Shown in pieces: positions 1-10,640 of a DNA stretch of 64,000 bases. The notes below the pieces were generated by a model, which saw nothing but the letters and a program-made list of their open reading frames with translations, did not search any database and was not told where the DNA came from. Source of the DNA: Thermothelomyces thermophilus ATCC 42464 (taxonomy: Eukaryota > Ascomycota > Sordariomycetes > Sordariales > Chaetomiaceae); the NCBI RefSeq assembly GCF_000226095.1, contig NC_016472.1, forward strand, positions 3,906,001 to 3,970,000, written 5' to 3'. Within the stretch, counting starts at the first letter, position 1, and the number at the start of each line of letters is the position of its first letter. The translations under genes were made by a program, and so were the position numbers.

Positions 1-256
1 GCGGAGAACCATGGGGAGAGGGTGAATATTTTCTTGGAGCAGCGGCAGGTTAATAAATAAAAAGGATGCGAGAGAGTACAATATGGAGCCGTAATAATAG
101 TAGTAGTACATGGTATTTTGCTGGCCAAGATGCTCCCGTCTATCCCACCCGCAACTTCGTACAACAGAGTATCATACGGTGCATACACACCCGCTTCTTT
201 TGTTTTATACATGTGTGAATAATACACGGCGAGGTCGCCCTTGGAGGAGCCTACCC
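1..256. other. 3' flank of the aspartyl-tRNA synthetase gene
   Basis: This is non-coding sequence downstream of the minus-strand synthetase stop codon. I see no ORF continuing in from the left edge and no RNA gene. It probably holds the 3' UTR and poly(A) region of the synthetase. Confidence 0.5.
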
Positions 257-2777
257 TCAGTTCTTTCCGGGGAAGGTGGTCAAATGGTAGGTTTCGAGCT
301 GCTCCTTGGTGACACGACCGGGACTCTTGACGGTCAAATCCTCGCCCTTCATCGACTTGGGGAACGCGATGACGTCGCGGACCGAGTCGGTGTAGGTAAG
401 AACCGCGACAAGACGGTCGAACCCGAGGGCGAATCCCGCGTGGGGCGGACAACCAGCACGCAGAGCCTCGAGGAGGTGGGAGAACTGAGCGACGCCCGCG
501 TCGGTCATCTTGAGAATCTCCCTCATGACGTACTCCTGCATCCTGGCCACGTGGATACGTCGACTCCCCCCACCCAGCTCGACCCCGTTGACGACAAGGT
601 CGTAGTGGTCAGCCCTCGCCTTCAGGGGGTCGGTCGCGAGCAGCTCGACGTCCTCGTCCGTCAGCGGCGCAGTGAACGGGTGATGGGTCGCCGAGAAACC
701 GGCCTGTCCGCCCTGACCGGGGTCTGTCTCGTTGTCGGGCGTGAACATGGGGAAGTTGGTGACCCATAGGAACTTGAAACTTCGGTCCTTGGGAAGCAGG
801 CCCTTGGACACGGCCGCCTGGTATACCAGATTCCTGAACGTGCCCAGAGCGGTGGAACCACCCTGGAATGACTTGTCTTGGCGAGCCTGGAAGACAACCA
901 CGTCGCCGTCCTCCAGATCGCCAAAGCCGGGAGCCTCGCCGCTCTCCAGAGCACCGGCGCCTTCAAACCCGAGAGGTGAGAGGCCCCGGAGCGGCTTCGA
1001 AGAGTCGACGACGAGTGCGACCGGTGCCCCGTCCGGATTCTGGGCAAGGGCCGGGGGTAGGGTCCTCATCAATTCGTCCACGAAACCAGACATGGAAACC
1101 TCGCTTCCTTCTCCGGAGCTGGGGCGGAATCTGAAGCCCTCCACAATCGGGTTTTCGAGATGGGTGATCATGGAAACAAACGACCGGGGCAGGATGTGAT
1201 CAACCCGGTGAAGCTATGGTCGTTAAATAAATGAGCACTCATGAAAATTGGCCATGCGTGGGGTTTTACCTCAAATGGAATTCTCAAGTCGGGCTTGTCT
1301 ATGCCGAACCTCGTCATGACCTCTTCGTAAGACATACGGGGGAACGGCGGCATCATGTACCGCGAGCCCGGAGCGGAATCCTCTCGGTTCTTTGCCTTCT
1401 GTGGACTCGTTAGAGGAGGGCGTGGCTTTGGGTTTAGAGAACCGGACGGCATACCAAACTCTTTCTCGGCGCGAGGTATGTCTCCTCGCCTTCATCCACG
1501 ACACAGAAGTCCGAGTCCAGGAAGACGGCCAGGTCAGAAATGATCGACTCGACCGTTCGCATGACATCTTCGCCCGTGGCGAACGACATTTCTAGGTCCA
1601 GCTTCGCTCAGTTAGCCCGCACGCCCAGGAATCACGCTCGCGGAAACGGGTATTGCCATGCCTGTGTGAACTCGGGTTGCCTGTCTGCCCGCAGATCTTC
1701 GTCTCGAAAACAGCGAGCAAATTGGTAGTAACCTCTGATGCCGCTGGCCATGAGCATCTGCTTGTATTGTTGGGGGCTCTGTGGCAGAGCGTATGCTAGA
1801 CCAGGGCGCCTTGTCGGAACCAGGAATTCCCTCGCCCCCTCAGGCGTGGACTTGAACAGAACGGGAGTTTCGACCTCGGTGAAGGCAAGGTCGTTCAGAG
1901 ACTGCCTCAGCCGGAACGCTATTTGCGGCCGAACGAGCAGACGGGTGCGCAGGGGGTCCGAGAACCGGACTTGGAGATGGCGAGCCGAGGGAGGAAACTG
2001 GACACCCTTGGAGACGATGATGTCCTTGGGGAAGACGTTCAGGGGCTGGATGGATTGTAGGTCAAGGTCGATACGGAAGACGTGCTCCGGAAAACTGCCG
2101 GGTCTCGAAGACGCATTCTCGTGATCTACACAAGGGGACTGTGCTTGCCCAGTTTGTGTGTCGAAGTGTAGTCGGGCAACGGTGCCCGTGACCGAGACTG
2201 GGCTGTAGAGGGCGATGCTCCGGAGGGCCTGGTTTGCCGCATGGCCCGGGCTGTCGGGCTCTTGGAAACTCGAGGTGATTTGGACGGCAGGCCCATTGTC
2301 AATCTGAATATCTGCGAATGCGAGCTTGGACGACTTTATCCGTTTTCTTGCGAGGAAGCCGTGGACCGTGACGGTCTGACCCTCCTTAAAGTCCCGCGCG
2401 CCGGACGGCTTCGGGAACGAATCTTGACGAGTCAGCTTGGAAACACGCCATACCTGGAAAACAGAAAACAAAACGAAAGAAATACAAAAGAAAAGAAAAG
2501 AAAAGGAAAAAAGAAAAGCAAGAAAAGAAAAAAAATGAAGCAAAGGCAAAAGCATACTATATCTAGACCATTCTTCTCGCAACTGCTGTCCGACCGCCTT
2601 TTGGTCGGGTGTTACACCCTCAGCAGCCTTGGACTGAGCAGCACTGTGTGTAAGACGAGTGCAGACCTGAAATCTCCCGAGGTGAAGCAATTGCGGGCGG
2701 AGAGGAACTCGCAGACCTCCGAGTTGCCGTTGGCCGACGGCACCCAAACGCCGAAGCGAAGCTTGAGGCAGGGCCAT
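257..2777 (-). CDS. MSD1: Mitochondrial aspartyl-tRNA synthetase (class II)
   Basis: The enzyme charges mitochondrial tRNA-Asp with aspartate. Manual splicing gives five exons: 2777-2667, 2453-1662, 1601-1455, 1398-1270 and 1213-257, all in phase 0, for about 711 residues. The product has a basic N-terminal leader suited to mitochondrial import. An OB-fold anticodon-binding region follows, then class II motif 2 ([16 protein letters not shown]), the Asp-specific GGGSRRIH segment and motif 3 (GFALGFDRL) near the C-terminus. The length fits fungal mitochondrial and bacterial-type AspRS with the GAD insertion. The third intron is 1661-1602. It has a GC donor, a GCTAAC branch site and an AAG acceptor, and it must be removed to restore the conserved PEFTQ-LDLEMSF junction. 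The first intron boundary (2666-2454) is the least certain. An alternative would retain a Thr/Ser/Gln-rich stretch in frame. Identity is near certain. Confidence 0.93.
1602..1661 (-). other. GC-AG intron of the synthetase gene
   Basis: This is a 60-bp intron read on the minus strand, beginning GCATGG after an exon ending CACAG and closing with GCGAAG. It carries GCTAACTGA as a likely branch site. No GT donor nearby would join motif 2 (PEFTQ) directly to LDLEMSF, the junction universal in this family. Confidence 0.75.
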
Positions 2778-4374
2778 TCGTTGTTGAGGCCAACTCAGTC
2801 CCGAGAGTGCCTCAAGTCTCCAATCTTTATAAAAAGCAAATCGCGGGAAGTCGCGATGAGAGATACAAAGCTCGCCCGATGCTCTCTCTGGTCGCTCGCA
2901 CTCTACATGGTAAACCGCTTAGACCCACCCTTTTCTCGGCCGATGTTTGGCCCGACCAAAACGAAAGTGGGTCCAGTGGTCCAGCAGCATCGACCCTTCA
3001 AAAACAATTTGCGGTTCAGAGTTTTTCAACTTTTCTTCTCTTCTTTCTCCATCCCTTCCATTCAAAACAAAGTGAGTGCCAACCACAACCATCTACCGGT
3101 CCACGTACGAGCTCCTGCTAACAACCTCTAGATGATGAAAGCCGAGGTGTTCCATATGATGTCACTCCCTCCTTTTGGACCATTCGAACTCTCCCCTCAC
3201 GGGGCTTAAGTGGTTTGGGTGCGATAGAAGGAAGGGAGCATGAAATCAGCGTTCGGCACACAGACCTTGTTACTCAACGGACGCGATCACGGCATCTCTG
3301 ATTACTTGAATGTGAAGGGCCTCGCGGGCGACCAAGTGGGCGTGTCCTGCGGGGAGGAAATCACTGCAATGGCGGGCGCAATGGGCGATGGTTTGTTTAT
3401 GAGATGACCTTCAAGTGGAGGTCGTCGAACCCCGTCCCGCGATGCGTATCTTGATTGACAGTCAGCGATTGGATTTGAGACACGTGTATTATCACGGTGC
3501 TACAGCGAGTTGAAAACACATGATATCAGACAGAATGCAGCAAACAAGTCAATGTATTTCCGGATTTTCTGAAACACATGAGGATTCCAACCAATATGGC
3601 TATGGCTGTGAGTTGCACCTGTTTCGAGTTGCCTGAGAAGAATTCGTTGTCTTCCGAGTAGAGATCTTTCTACGTAACCCAACAATACTCTGTAGTAACA
3701 CCAACTTGTATCGTACACCCAGGTAAAAACCGTAGCTACCTAAGGGTCTCTCTCTCTCTACTTTGGTCAGCGGGGCCACGTTCTTGGTGCAGTCGGCTCT
3801 GTTGCGAGAGGTTCGACTGGTCGGGTCGAACTGGGTCGAATGTTTGTGCGGCTTGACTGGGCGCCCCTCCCGGGCCGTGCACCCTCGATCTGCCAAGCCT
3901 GTGCGCTCTTGCGCTGCGCGCTGCGGTTACTCTGACATGGGTCCCCAGTTCAGGCCCATGTTTGGGTCGGGCAGATGAACCGACCTCATTTTACACAGTA
4001 GCAACTCCAACTCCTTCAGCCTTTTTGGCCCCCCCGCCGACCAACAAGGCCCAACCCAACGTATCAGCGCACGCCAGACCGCGCTCGAGTTCGGTCTCGG
4101 GTTCTATCACCGGTTTCCAGGTCGAGCGCTACCCGTGGGTGGCCCGACTGTTACACATACAATAGGACCACTTCCTCCGTCCCGCGCGTGCCGTTTAGCC
4201 GCCGTCCAGGACGTCCGCCCGAGGTTGAGATCAACCGCCGAGTGATAATTTACCGTTCCCCGCCAGCAACGTCAGGTCGATAACATCGCCCGAGGATTTC
4301 GGAAGTCGTGCACCCCCGCGAGATAGTCCGGGTTCAAACTCCGCGTGTCCTGCCTGCGCCAAAAGTCGGTAGCC
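2778..4374. other. Divergent promoter region, MSD1 / AP180
   Basis: About 1.6 kb separates the outward-facing starts of the synthetase and the clathrin adaptor. It holds only short ORFs that I could not match to any family. A pyrimidine-rich stretch at about 3030-3065 and a TC run near 3750 are the only compositional features. No RNA gene was seen. Confidence 0.5.
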
Positions 4375-5608
4375 ATGGCGAGCTCTTTTGAGAAGTCGGT
4401 CAAGGGCGCGACCAAGGTGAAGGTATGCTGCTTGTTCTCTTCTGGCTTCCATCTGACGTGACCACCCTTGTCGTGACACGCTGCTGACCGGCACCGATGC
4501 CTCCAGGCCGCGCCTCCGAAGACGAAATACATTGAGCACATCCTTGTCGCAACACACGCCGGTGAGGCCGGTGTGGGAGAGGTGTTCAGAGCGTTACAGT
4601 ACCGTCTCCGCGACTCAACATGGACCATTGTCTTCAAGAGCCTGATCACAGTCCACTTGATGATCCGGGAAGGCTCGCCGGATGTTACGCTGGCCTACCT
4701 TGCCAAGCACAAGAACATGCTGGCCGTGAGCGTGTTTTCGGATGGTCAGTAATGGACTCGATTGTTCCCGGTCTCATCAGCAGCTGATGCCCGTGTTGCA
4801 GCGCAAACCCAAGGCCGAAACATCCGCCACTACTCGAACTACTTGACCGAGCGGGCCCGCGCCTATCGGGAAACCAAGATTGACTGGGTGCGGTACAAAG
4901 AGCCGCGGCTAGAGAAGCTTTCTGTGGAGAAGGGTCTCCTGAGGGAGACCGAGGCCATCCAGTACCAGCTCACCGCCCTTCTCAAGTGCGACGTGATGGA
5001 TAATGAGCCGGAAAACGAGATCACAATAACCGTCTTCAGGCTGCTCGTGCTGGACCTTCTAGCCCTCTTCCAGGTTCTGAACCAGGCCCTGATCAACATT
5101 CTCGGTGAGTCGTCTTCTCGCGCGGTAGGATACTCTCCGTGCCAACTGACGAGATCGACAGGCCACTTCTTCGAGCTGTCCAAGCCGGACGCCGAGAGGG
5201 CCCTGAACATCTACCGGACCTTCACGAAACAGACGGACTACGTTGTGCAGTATCTCAGTGTTGCCAGGCAATACGAGCACCACACCCGAGTGGAAGTCCC
5301 TAAGCTGAAGCACGCTCCCGTGAACCTAGGCCGCCAGCTGGACGAGTATTTGAAGGACCCCGACTTCGAAATCCATCGGAGACAGTATCTGGCCGAGCTG
5401 GAGGCAAAGAAGTCTAAAGGCGCGTCCGCGGGGGCGTCCAAGACGGCCAAGTTCGACTCGGCGAAATTCTCGTCCAGCGCAAACACGAATGAGCGACCAT
5501 CACAAGCACCGGCGAAATCAGAGCCTCCCAAAGTCCCGGACGGCGACCTGATTGACTTTTTCGAGTCGATCGAGCAGAATCAGACGCCCATGGCCGTGCA
5601 ACCGCCGC

Positions 5609-5639
<31 letters not shown>

Positions 5640-6495
5640 CCAACCGCAGGCGCAGATGCAGATGGGCATGTCACCGTGGGGCCCAGCGCCTTTCCAGCCA
5701 CAGCAATCACCTCCGCAGCTCTCGACCGGTTTTATTTCCCAGAGCCCCGCGTTTGGCTCCAACAGTCCGTTCCAACAACAGGACCAAGCCGCCTTCTCTC
5801 CGGCCGGGCAGACGACGCCCCAGCAGATGCAGCCGGCTTTCACCGGCGCCGGCTTCGGGGGGTTCTCCCCCCAGTCCCAAACTACTGGCTTCCAGCCCAA
5901 CACCCTTTCGCCGATCCCGCAAGACTCGGTTGCCAATTTCCAGAGTGCCACCACGTCGGCCTCGTTCCAGGGCCTCCAGGCCCCACAGCAGACCACTAAC
6001 CCGTTCCGCCAGTCTATGCTCGTGAACCAGCAGACAGGCACCACCCCTTTCGGCCCTGCCGCTGCGCAAGCCAACACGCAGCAGCGGCCCGCCACAAGCC
6101 AATCCACCAACCCTTTTGCCCGCTCATCTCCCCAGGCAGCCCAGCCGTTCAGTACCCCAACGTCGAGCTCCCCATTCCAGTCCTCCCAGCCCGCCCAGTC
6201 ACCCACGAGCCAACCTCCTCCCTTGCAGCCGCTTCAGACCGGGACGAACCCGTTTGCCAAAAACTTTGGCGCCGGACAGCCGGCCCAGCCAACCCAACAG
6301 CGGCCTGTTACGGCGGGTGGTATTCTCTCTCAGCCTACCGGGAGCACGAATCCTTTCCGCCAAAGCGCTTTTGTCAACCACAATACCGGCTTGGGCTGGC
6401 AGCATAACCAAAAGCCAATAGGCGGTGGGCTCGACCAGCTCGAGACGATCCCGGTCTTCCCCCGGCCGGCGCAACAAACGCCTTGGCAGCAATGA
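4375..6495 (+). CDS. AP180/YAP1801-type clathrin assembly protein (ANTH domain)
   Basis: This is an endocytic adaptor that binds PtdIns(4,5)P2 at the plasma membrane and recruits clathrin and EH-domain proteins. Exons are 4375-4422, 4507-4744, 4802-5104 and 5162-6495, giving about 640 residues. The start sits in a good context (AGCCATGG) and opens MASSFEKSVKGATKVK. The phosphoinositide-binding part of the ANTH fold follows (KTKYIEHILVATH), and the domain runs to about residue 280. The rest is unstructured and rich in Gln/Pro/Ser, including a polyQ run encoded near 5610-5640. It contains repeated NPF tripeptides (TNPFRQS, STNPFARSS, GTNPFAKNF, STNPFRQS), which are EH-domain ligands. A short Asp/Phe clathrin/AP2-type segment (DLIDFFESI) lies at the start of the tail. 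Domain order matches yeast Yap1801/Yap1802 and animal PICALM. Identity is secure at the family level. Confidence 0.93.
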
Positions 6496-7303
6496 GGGGG
6501 GGGGGGCCGCTACTTTAACCTCCCCAGTGCCGGCGGTGGTTATGTTGACGTGGCGGGACATTAGGGGGAGAAATGTTGGAAGAAGCCAAGCCAGGGATGA
6601 TAGCTTGCGGTAGCGCTGGGTTATTCGTTCGTTTGGCAGCATATAGCGTGGCGTTTGGGTATGGTAAATATTTTTTTTTTTTTTTTTGGTCTTTCCCCTC
6701 CCCTTTGTTTTCCTCCGCTTCCAGGGCATGGAGAGTAGGTACTGTACTTGTGTGTTAGCTCATGATAGCTTTGAGCTTGGAGGACGCAACCAGCTAGTGT
6801 TCGTCTGGCAGCCGCTTCCGGGATCACGGTCCTTGTTTTTCATCTCCGCGTTTCGTTTCAAAGTAGTGGGAATTTAATTAACCCTTGGAGGCTAGAGTAC
6901 TCATTCGGGCTTGTTGATTGTTGCGGATTGGCCGGGCACGCATCATCGTGGTGAACTAACCATGAACACTCCCGGTCTCTCTCATCATGGCGTCGTCTTC
7001 GAAGCGACGGATTCGTCTCCAAAAATCGGAACTTTCCCGGGCGGCTTGAGGCTTGTTTGACCGGCAACTCCATCTTCACTTGTGATGAACTGAGGAGCTA
7101 CCGCGTTGATCCATCTATATATCTCTATGTTTTGAATTAAACCTTGGTATTGCCTTTTCCCAAACATTGCTTTTGTTACTTACCCCCCTTGACCGCCATG
7201 AAAGAAAAAAACGCCCAATGCTATGCAGGAACAAGAGATCACACACACACAAAAAAAAAAGGTTGCACTTTATAATATCATGTTGAGGCCCCCCGCCCTG
7301 AAT
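6496..7303. other. Convergent 3' region, AP180 / TFB3
   Basis: Shared downstream sequence of two converging genes. It contains an uninterrupted T run at about 6669-6687 and A-rich stretches near 7205 and 7250, as expected for 3' UTRs. I see no gene. Confidence 0.5.
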
Positions 7304-8452
7304 TTAGTCCAACTCCATCTTGTCGCCCGCGGCAGCGATCCCGGCGCCGATGGTGGCCACCTCACCAGCTGACAACCCAATGCCCACTTCCTTTTCGTCC
7401 TCGATGAAGACGCCCAGGCCGGCAAAGGCCTCGAACATGGCCCTGGCGGTGTACGCGTCGAAGTCGTAGCCGCCCGTGACGTGCGCCGGGTCGACCTTGT
7501 ACTTCTCGATCGCCGGGTGCGAGAGCCCGTCGTGAAGCTTGTACCGGCTCGGCACGAAGTCGAGCCCGCCGAAGGGGTCGTACGGCCCCTCGGGCGTCGG
7601 TGCCTTCTTCTTCTCCTTGAGCCCGCGGATCGACAGCCGGCCGACATCCGCCGCAGCAGCCGTCCCGGCTCCGGCAACGCCGCCGGAGCCGTTCGCCGCT
7701 GCCGCTGCTGCCGCTGCTGCCGCAGCTTCCGCCGCCGCCCTGTTTGCCGCTGCCTGCCCGCGCCTCTTGAGCTGCACCCTCTGCGCGGAGGCGGACGCAG
7801 AGGCGGATGCGGAGGCGGCGGGGAGGGGCTCGCCCTTGGCGAGGCTGTCGAGCTCTGCCTCGCGGCTCCTGGCGCGCTCGCGCTTCTCCTCCTCGGCCTC
7901 GCGGAGGGCCTCGAGGCGCCTCTGGCGGGCGGCCTCGCGCTCGGCGGCGAGGCGGCGGCGCGACTGCTCGTCGGCCTCCTTGCCGGCGCGGCGGTTGCGC
8001 TCGATGTCGGCGCGGTGCTCGACCTCCCACTGCTGCAGGGTCGCCTCGGCGGCGCGGCGGGCGGCCTCGCTGCCCGAGACCAGGTCGAAGGTCAGGTCCT
8101 CCACCATCTGCAGGTAGTTGTTGTAGTCCTGCAGCGTCTCGAAGTCCTCCTCGACCTGGTTGAAGACGGCGGCGACGCGCCGGCGGATGTCGACCTCGCG
8201 CTCGACCGCCAGGTCGCCGAAGAAGGCGCTGCGGAAGCCCTTGCGCCGCAGCGTGCGGTGGCAGCCCGCGTAGGGGCACTGGTTGGGCCCGTCGTTGAAG
8301 AGCCGGTTGACGCAGTTGGAGCACATCGAGTGGTAGCATTCCGGGTTGATGAGGAACTCCATGTCTTTGTTCAGGTACCGGATCGTCTTGCACACCGGGC
8401 ACATGTCCTCCGAGTTGATATTCGGAAGGGCCGAGCCCGGTTTTCGCGACAT
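7304..8452 (-). CDS. TFB3: CDK-activating kinase assembly factor MAT1/Tfb3 (TFIIH subunit)
   Basis: This subunit bridges the CDK-activating kinase (Cdk7/cyclin H) to core TFIIH in RNA polymerase II transcription and nucleotide-excision repair. It is a single exon of 382 residues starting MSRKPGS at 8452. An in-frame upstream extension to 8713 lacks family similarity and is probably leader. A C3HC4 RING spans about residues 18-65 (CPVCKTIRYLN, then CYHSMCSNCVNRLF and CPYAGC). The MAT1 helical region follows (FFGDLAVEREVDIRRRVAAVFNQ, then NNYLQMVEDLTFDLV). An Arg/Glu/Ala coiled coil comes next, then an Ala/Ser-rich low-complexity spacer encoded at about 7670-7830, and a C-terminal segment ending in KMELD. 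The Ala spacer is the only unusual part. It lies divergent to nudC. Confidence 0.95.
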   Translation of the reverse strand: MSRKPGSALPNINSEDMCPVCKTIRYLNKDMEFLINPECYHSMCSNCVNRLFNDGPNQCPYAGCHRTLRRKGFRSAFFGDLAVEREVDIRRRVAAVFNQVEEDFETLQDYNNYLQMVEDLTFDLVSGSEAARRAAEATLQQWEVEHRADIERNRRAGKEADEQSRRRLAAEREAARQRRLEALREAEEEKRERARSREAELDSLAKGEPLPAASASASASASAQRVQLKRRGQAAANRAAAEAAAAAAAAAAANGSGGVAGAGTAAAADVGRLSIRGLKEKKKAPTPEGPYDPFGGLDFVPSRYKLHDGLSHPAIEKYKVDPAHVTGGYDFDAYTARAMFEAFAGLGVFIEDEKEVGIGLSAGEVATIGAGIAAAGDKMELD

Positions 8453-8465
8453 GGTGGGCGAGAGG

Positions 8466-8496
<31 letters not shown>

Positions 8497-9063
8497 TGAC
8501 GTGTGGAAAGGGAAGAATCGTTGTGAAATGGTGGCAGGAGGGAAAGGCGAGGAAGATAAATAAATAGTCGGTTTCGAGGGAACAAGGACGGGTTTCTGTA
8601 GTAGTCTCTCCAATTCCCGAGGCAAAAATCACCCCACTCTTGATTATCCAGAACCGTTGGAAGTTTGGCAGGTGCGGCTGGCCCAAAGCTGGGCTCGTTG
8701 CTTGAGCGTTCAACGTACGGAGAAGTAACGTACGGAGTACGGATTATCAGTGTTGTACGATTGATTAATCAGTAGCCAAGCTTACCTGATCCCTGTCAAT
8801 CTACGTGCAAGGCTGCGAGTCTAGCCTGTGGGGCCTCAAGGGGTGCGGGGTGGAGGGGCGTAGCATGGGCAGGCAGACAGTGCCCCACCATCCCAGAAGC
8901 TGTCGTGAGCTCACCTTCCATGAGCTTCGAAAAAAAAAATAAGGGAAACCTAAGCCTTGTGACAAACTCCTATCGGTGGTGGGAGTTTCACACACATCAC
9001 ACGCACGCACACACACGCACACACCCACGGAGATTTCAAATCGTCGAAAAGAAAGGGGCAAAC
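8453..9063. promoter_or_regulatory. Divergent promoter region, TFB3 / nudC
   Basis: About 610 bp lies between two outward-facing starts. It contains a TACGGAGTACGGATTA-type element at about 8717-8750, the same motif that recurs elsewhere in the window, and an ACACAC-rich stretch at about 8987-9027 just upstream of nudC. No TATA box stands out. Confidence 0.45.
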
Positions 9064-9969
9064 ATGGCTGACAAAGGTGCGCTGCTGCTGCTGCTGTTTG
9101 ATATCCGATTCCCTTCCCATCCTAGCAAAGGACGACTAGTGAGGGGCCTAGCGGCGACTTCTACCTTCTGCCCTTCGCAAGGCCCAAAACCGCTATTTGG
9201 CCTCCTCGACGAACCACTACGCCGTATTCAAAAACTACGCTAACACAATCGCCCGCCGTGACTAGAGCCGACCGCCGCGGAAGAGGCCGCGGCCCGCGCC
9301 AGAGAGAAAGCCGAGCAGGATGCTCTCCCGTACAAATGGACCCAGACCATCGGCGACCTCGACGTCTCCATCTCGGTGCCGGGCAACCTCAAGGGGCGTG
9401 ACATCGTCGTCGAGCTGAAGAAGGACTTTATCTCGGCCGGGATCAAGGGGCAAGAACCCATCCTCAAGGTTAGTCGAATCACCCCCTCCTCCTCCATCCC
9501 TACCCTACCTACCCCTCCCTCTTCTCTCTCTCTCCTTTGGATGACGAAAAGCGGCCCCCCCCCCGGCGGCTCACTAACATTGTTGTCTTTTTTTTTTTTA
9601 AAAAAAAAAAATCCACAGGGCAACTTCCCCCACCCGATCCGCACCGACGACAGCACGTGGACGCTGTCGACCGCGCCCGACAACACCAAGGTGATCGAGA
9701 TCCACCTGGACAAGGTGAACAAGATGGAGTGGTGGGCGCACGTGGTGACGACGGCGCCCAAGATCGACGTGACCAAGATCGTGCCCGAGACCAGCAAGCT
9801 GTCGGACCTGGACGGCGAGACGCGCGGCATGGTGGAGAAGATGATGTACGACCAGCGGCAGAAGGAGCTTGGCCTGCCGACGAGCGACGAGCAAAAGAAG
9901 CTCGACATACTCAAGAAGTTTCAGGAGCAGCACCCGGAGATGGACTTTAGCAAGGCCAAGATCAACTAA
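9064..9969 (+). CDS. nudC: Nuclear distribution protein NudC (CS domain)
   Basis: NudC is a CS-domain cochaperone required for dynein/LIS1-dependent nuclear migration in hyphae. Exons are 9064-9076 (MADK plus one base), 9266-9468 and 9619-9969, giving 188 residues. The short N-terminus ([18 protein letters not shown]) leads into [15 protein letters not shown], the start of the p23-like CS domain (about residues 27-115). The NudC signature WTLSTAPDN, then [11 protein letters not shown], is present. It ends with the diagnostic [20 protein letters not shown] and [17 protein letters not shown]. Length agrees with the Aspergillus nidulans protein. The 13-nt first exon and 189-nt first intron were set by reading frame and are the weaker part. 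Intron 2 contains a T12A12 palindrome right before its acceptor. Confidence 0.94.
9588..9611. repeat. T12A12 homopolymer palindrome in nudC intron 2
   Basis: Twelve T are followed directly by twelve A, ending six bases before the CAG acceptor of intron 2. A run of ten C (about 9555-9564) lies just upstream in the same intron. On the RNA this could fold as a perfect U/A hairpin over the polypyrimidine tract. Confidence 0.9.
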
Positions 9970-10640
9970 TAATAATTACATGCACACTCACCCACCCCCC
10001 AGTTCCCCCCGTGTGTGTACAGCACAAACATGTGTATGTTGCTTAGTGTGTTCATATGACGTCTTGAACTCCCCCATCCTCCCTCATCGAATTTAAAATC
10101 AAGGGTTGTTGTTGTTGGCACGTGGCACGAGTGACACCAGAGACGACATCAGATAACTTGAGAATAAGATGGCGTCCCTTTTTTTTTTCCCCTTTGGGAC
10201 ATGAGTTCTATTGAGTCTATCCGTACCGAGAAAAGAATAGAATGTGAGGGGTGAAACGAATCGCCGGGACCATGGGGTATATTTGCCAAGGGTCAAGGCG
10301 TCAGAGAGCCCATCCGCTTATTCTTGGAACCGCTAGTAATGCGAATGCAGATGGAGAGCTGCAAACCATCAATAGTCAGATTAGTGAGCGTTCCGAATCT
10401 TGTGTCATGCCACCGACTTGGTGGTGAGGCTTTGGATCGACCTTGTCACGCCGGCTCAACGTCTCGGCAGTGCTGGGTTAGTTGAACACAGAGAGAGAGA
10501 GAGAAAGAGAAAGAAAAAGGCAGGAAAAGGAAAAGGCGTGATCCACACAAAGTGATCACTGCACGATCTAGGGACGGAAACGCTGGTATAGCGCGATTTA
10601 CGTCGACTATAGTACAGCCTCTGGCTCTGGACCTTTCGGG
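9970..10640. other. Convergent 3' region, nudC / Bud27
   Basis: Non-coding sequence between two converging genes. A purine-rich GAGAGA/GAAA tract lies at about 10489-10535. I see no ORF with family similarity and no structured RNA. Confidence 0.5.

Noticed and set aside
3240-3407. Small plus-strand ORF in the MSD1/AP180 spacer
   Set aside because: About 55 codons, no similarity and no splice context. Not distinguishable from chance.
5580-6206. Trp/Cys-rich minus-strand frame in the AP180 tail
   Set aside because: Produced by reading Gln/Pro/Ala codons backwards. No family similarity.
7481-8563. Long plus-strand frame opposite Tfb3
   Set aside because: It is the complement of GC-rich coding sequence. 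The minus-strand protein has a RING and MAT1 domain, while the plus frame is low-complexity.
8453-8713. N-terminal extension of Tfb3 upstream of MSRKPGS
   Set aside because: The frame is open to 8713, but the extension is Ser/His/Ala-rich with no family similarity, while the RING begins 17 residues after the ATG at 8452, as in orthologues.
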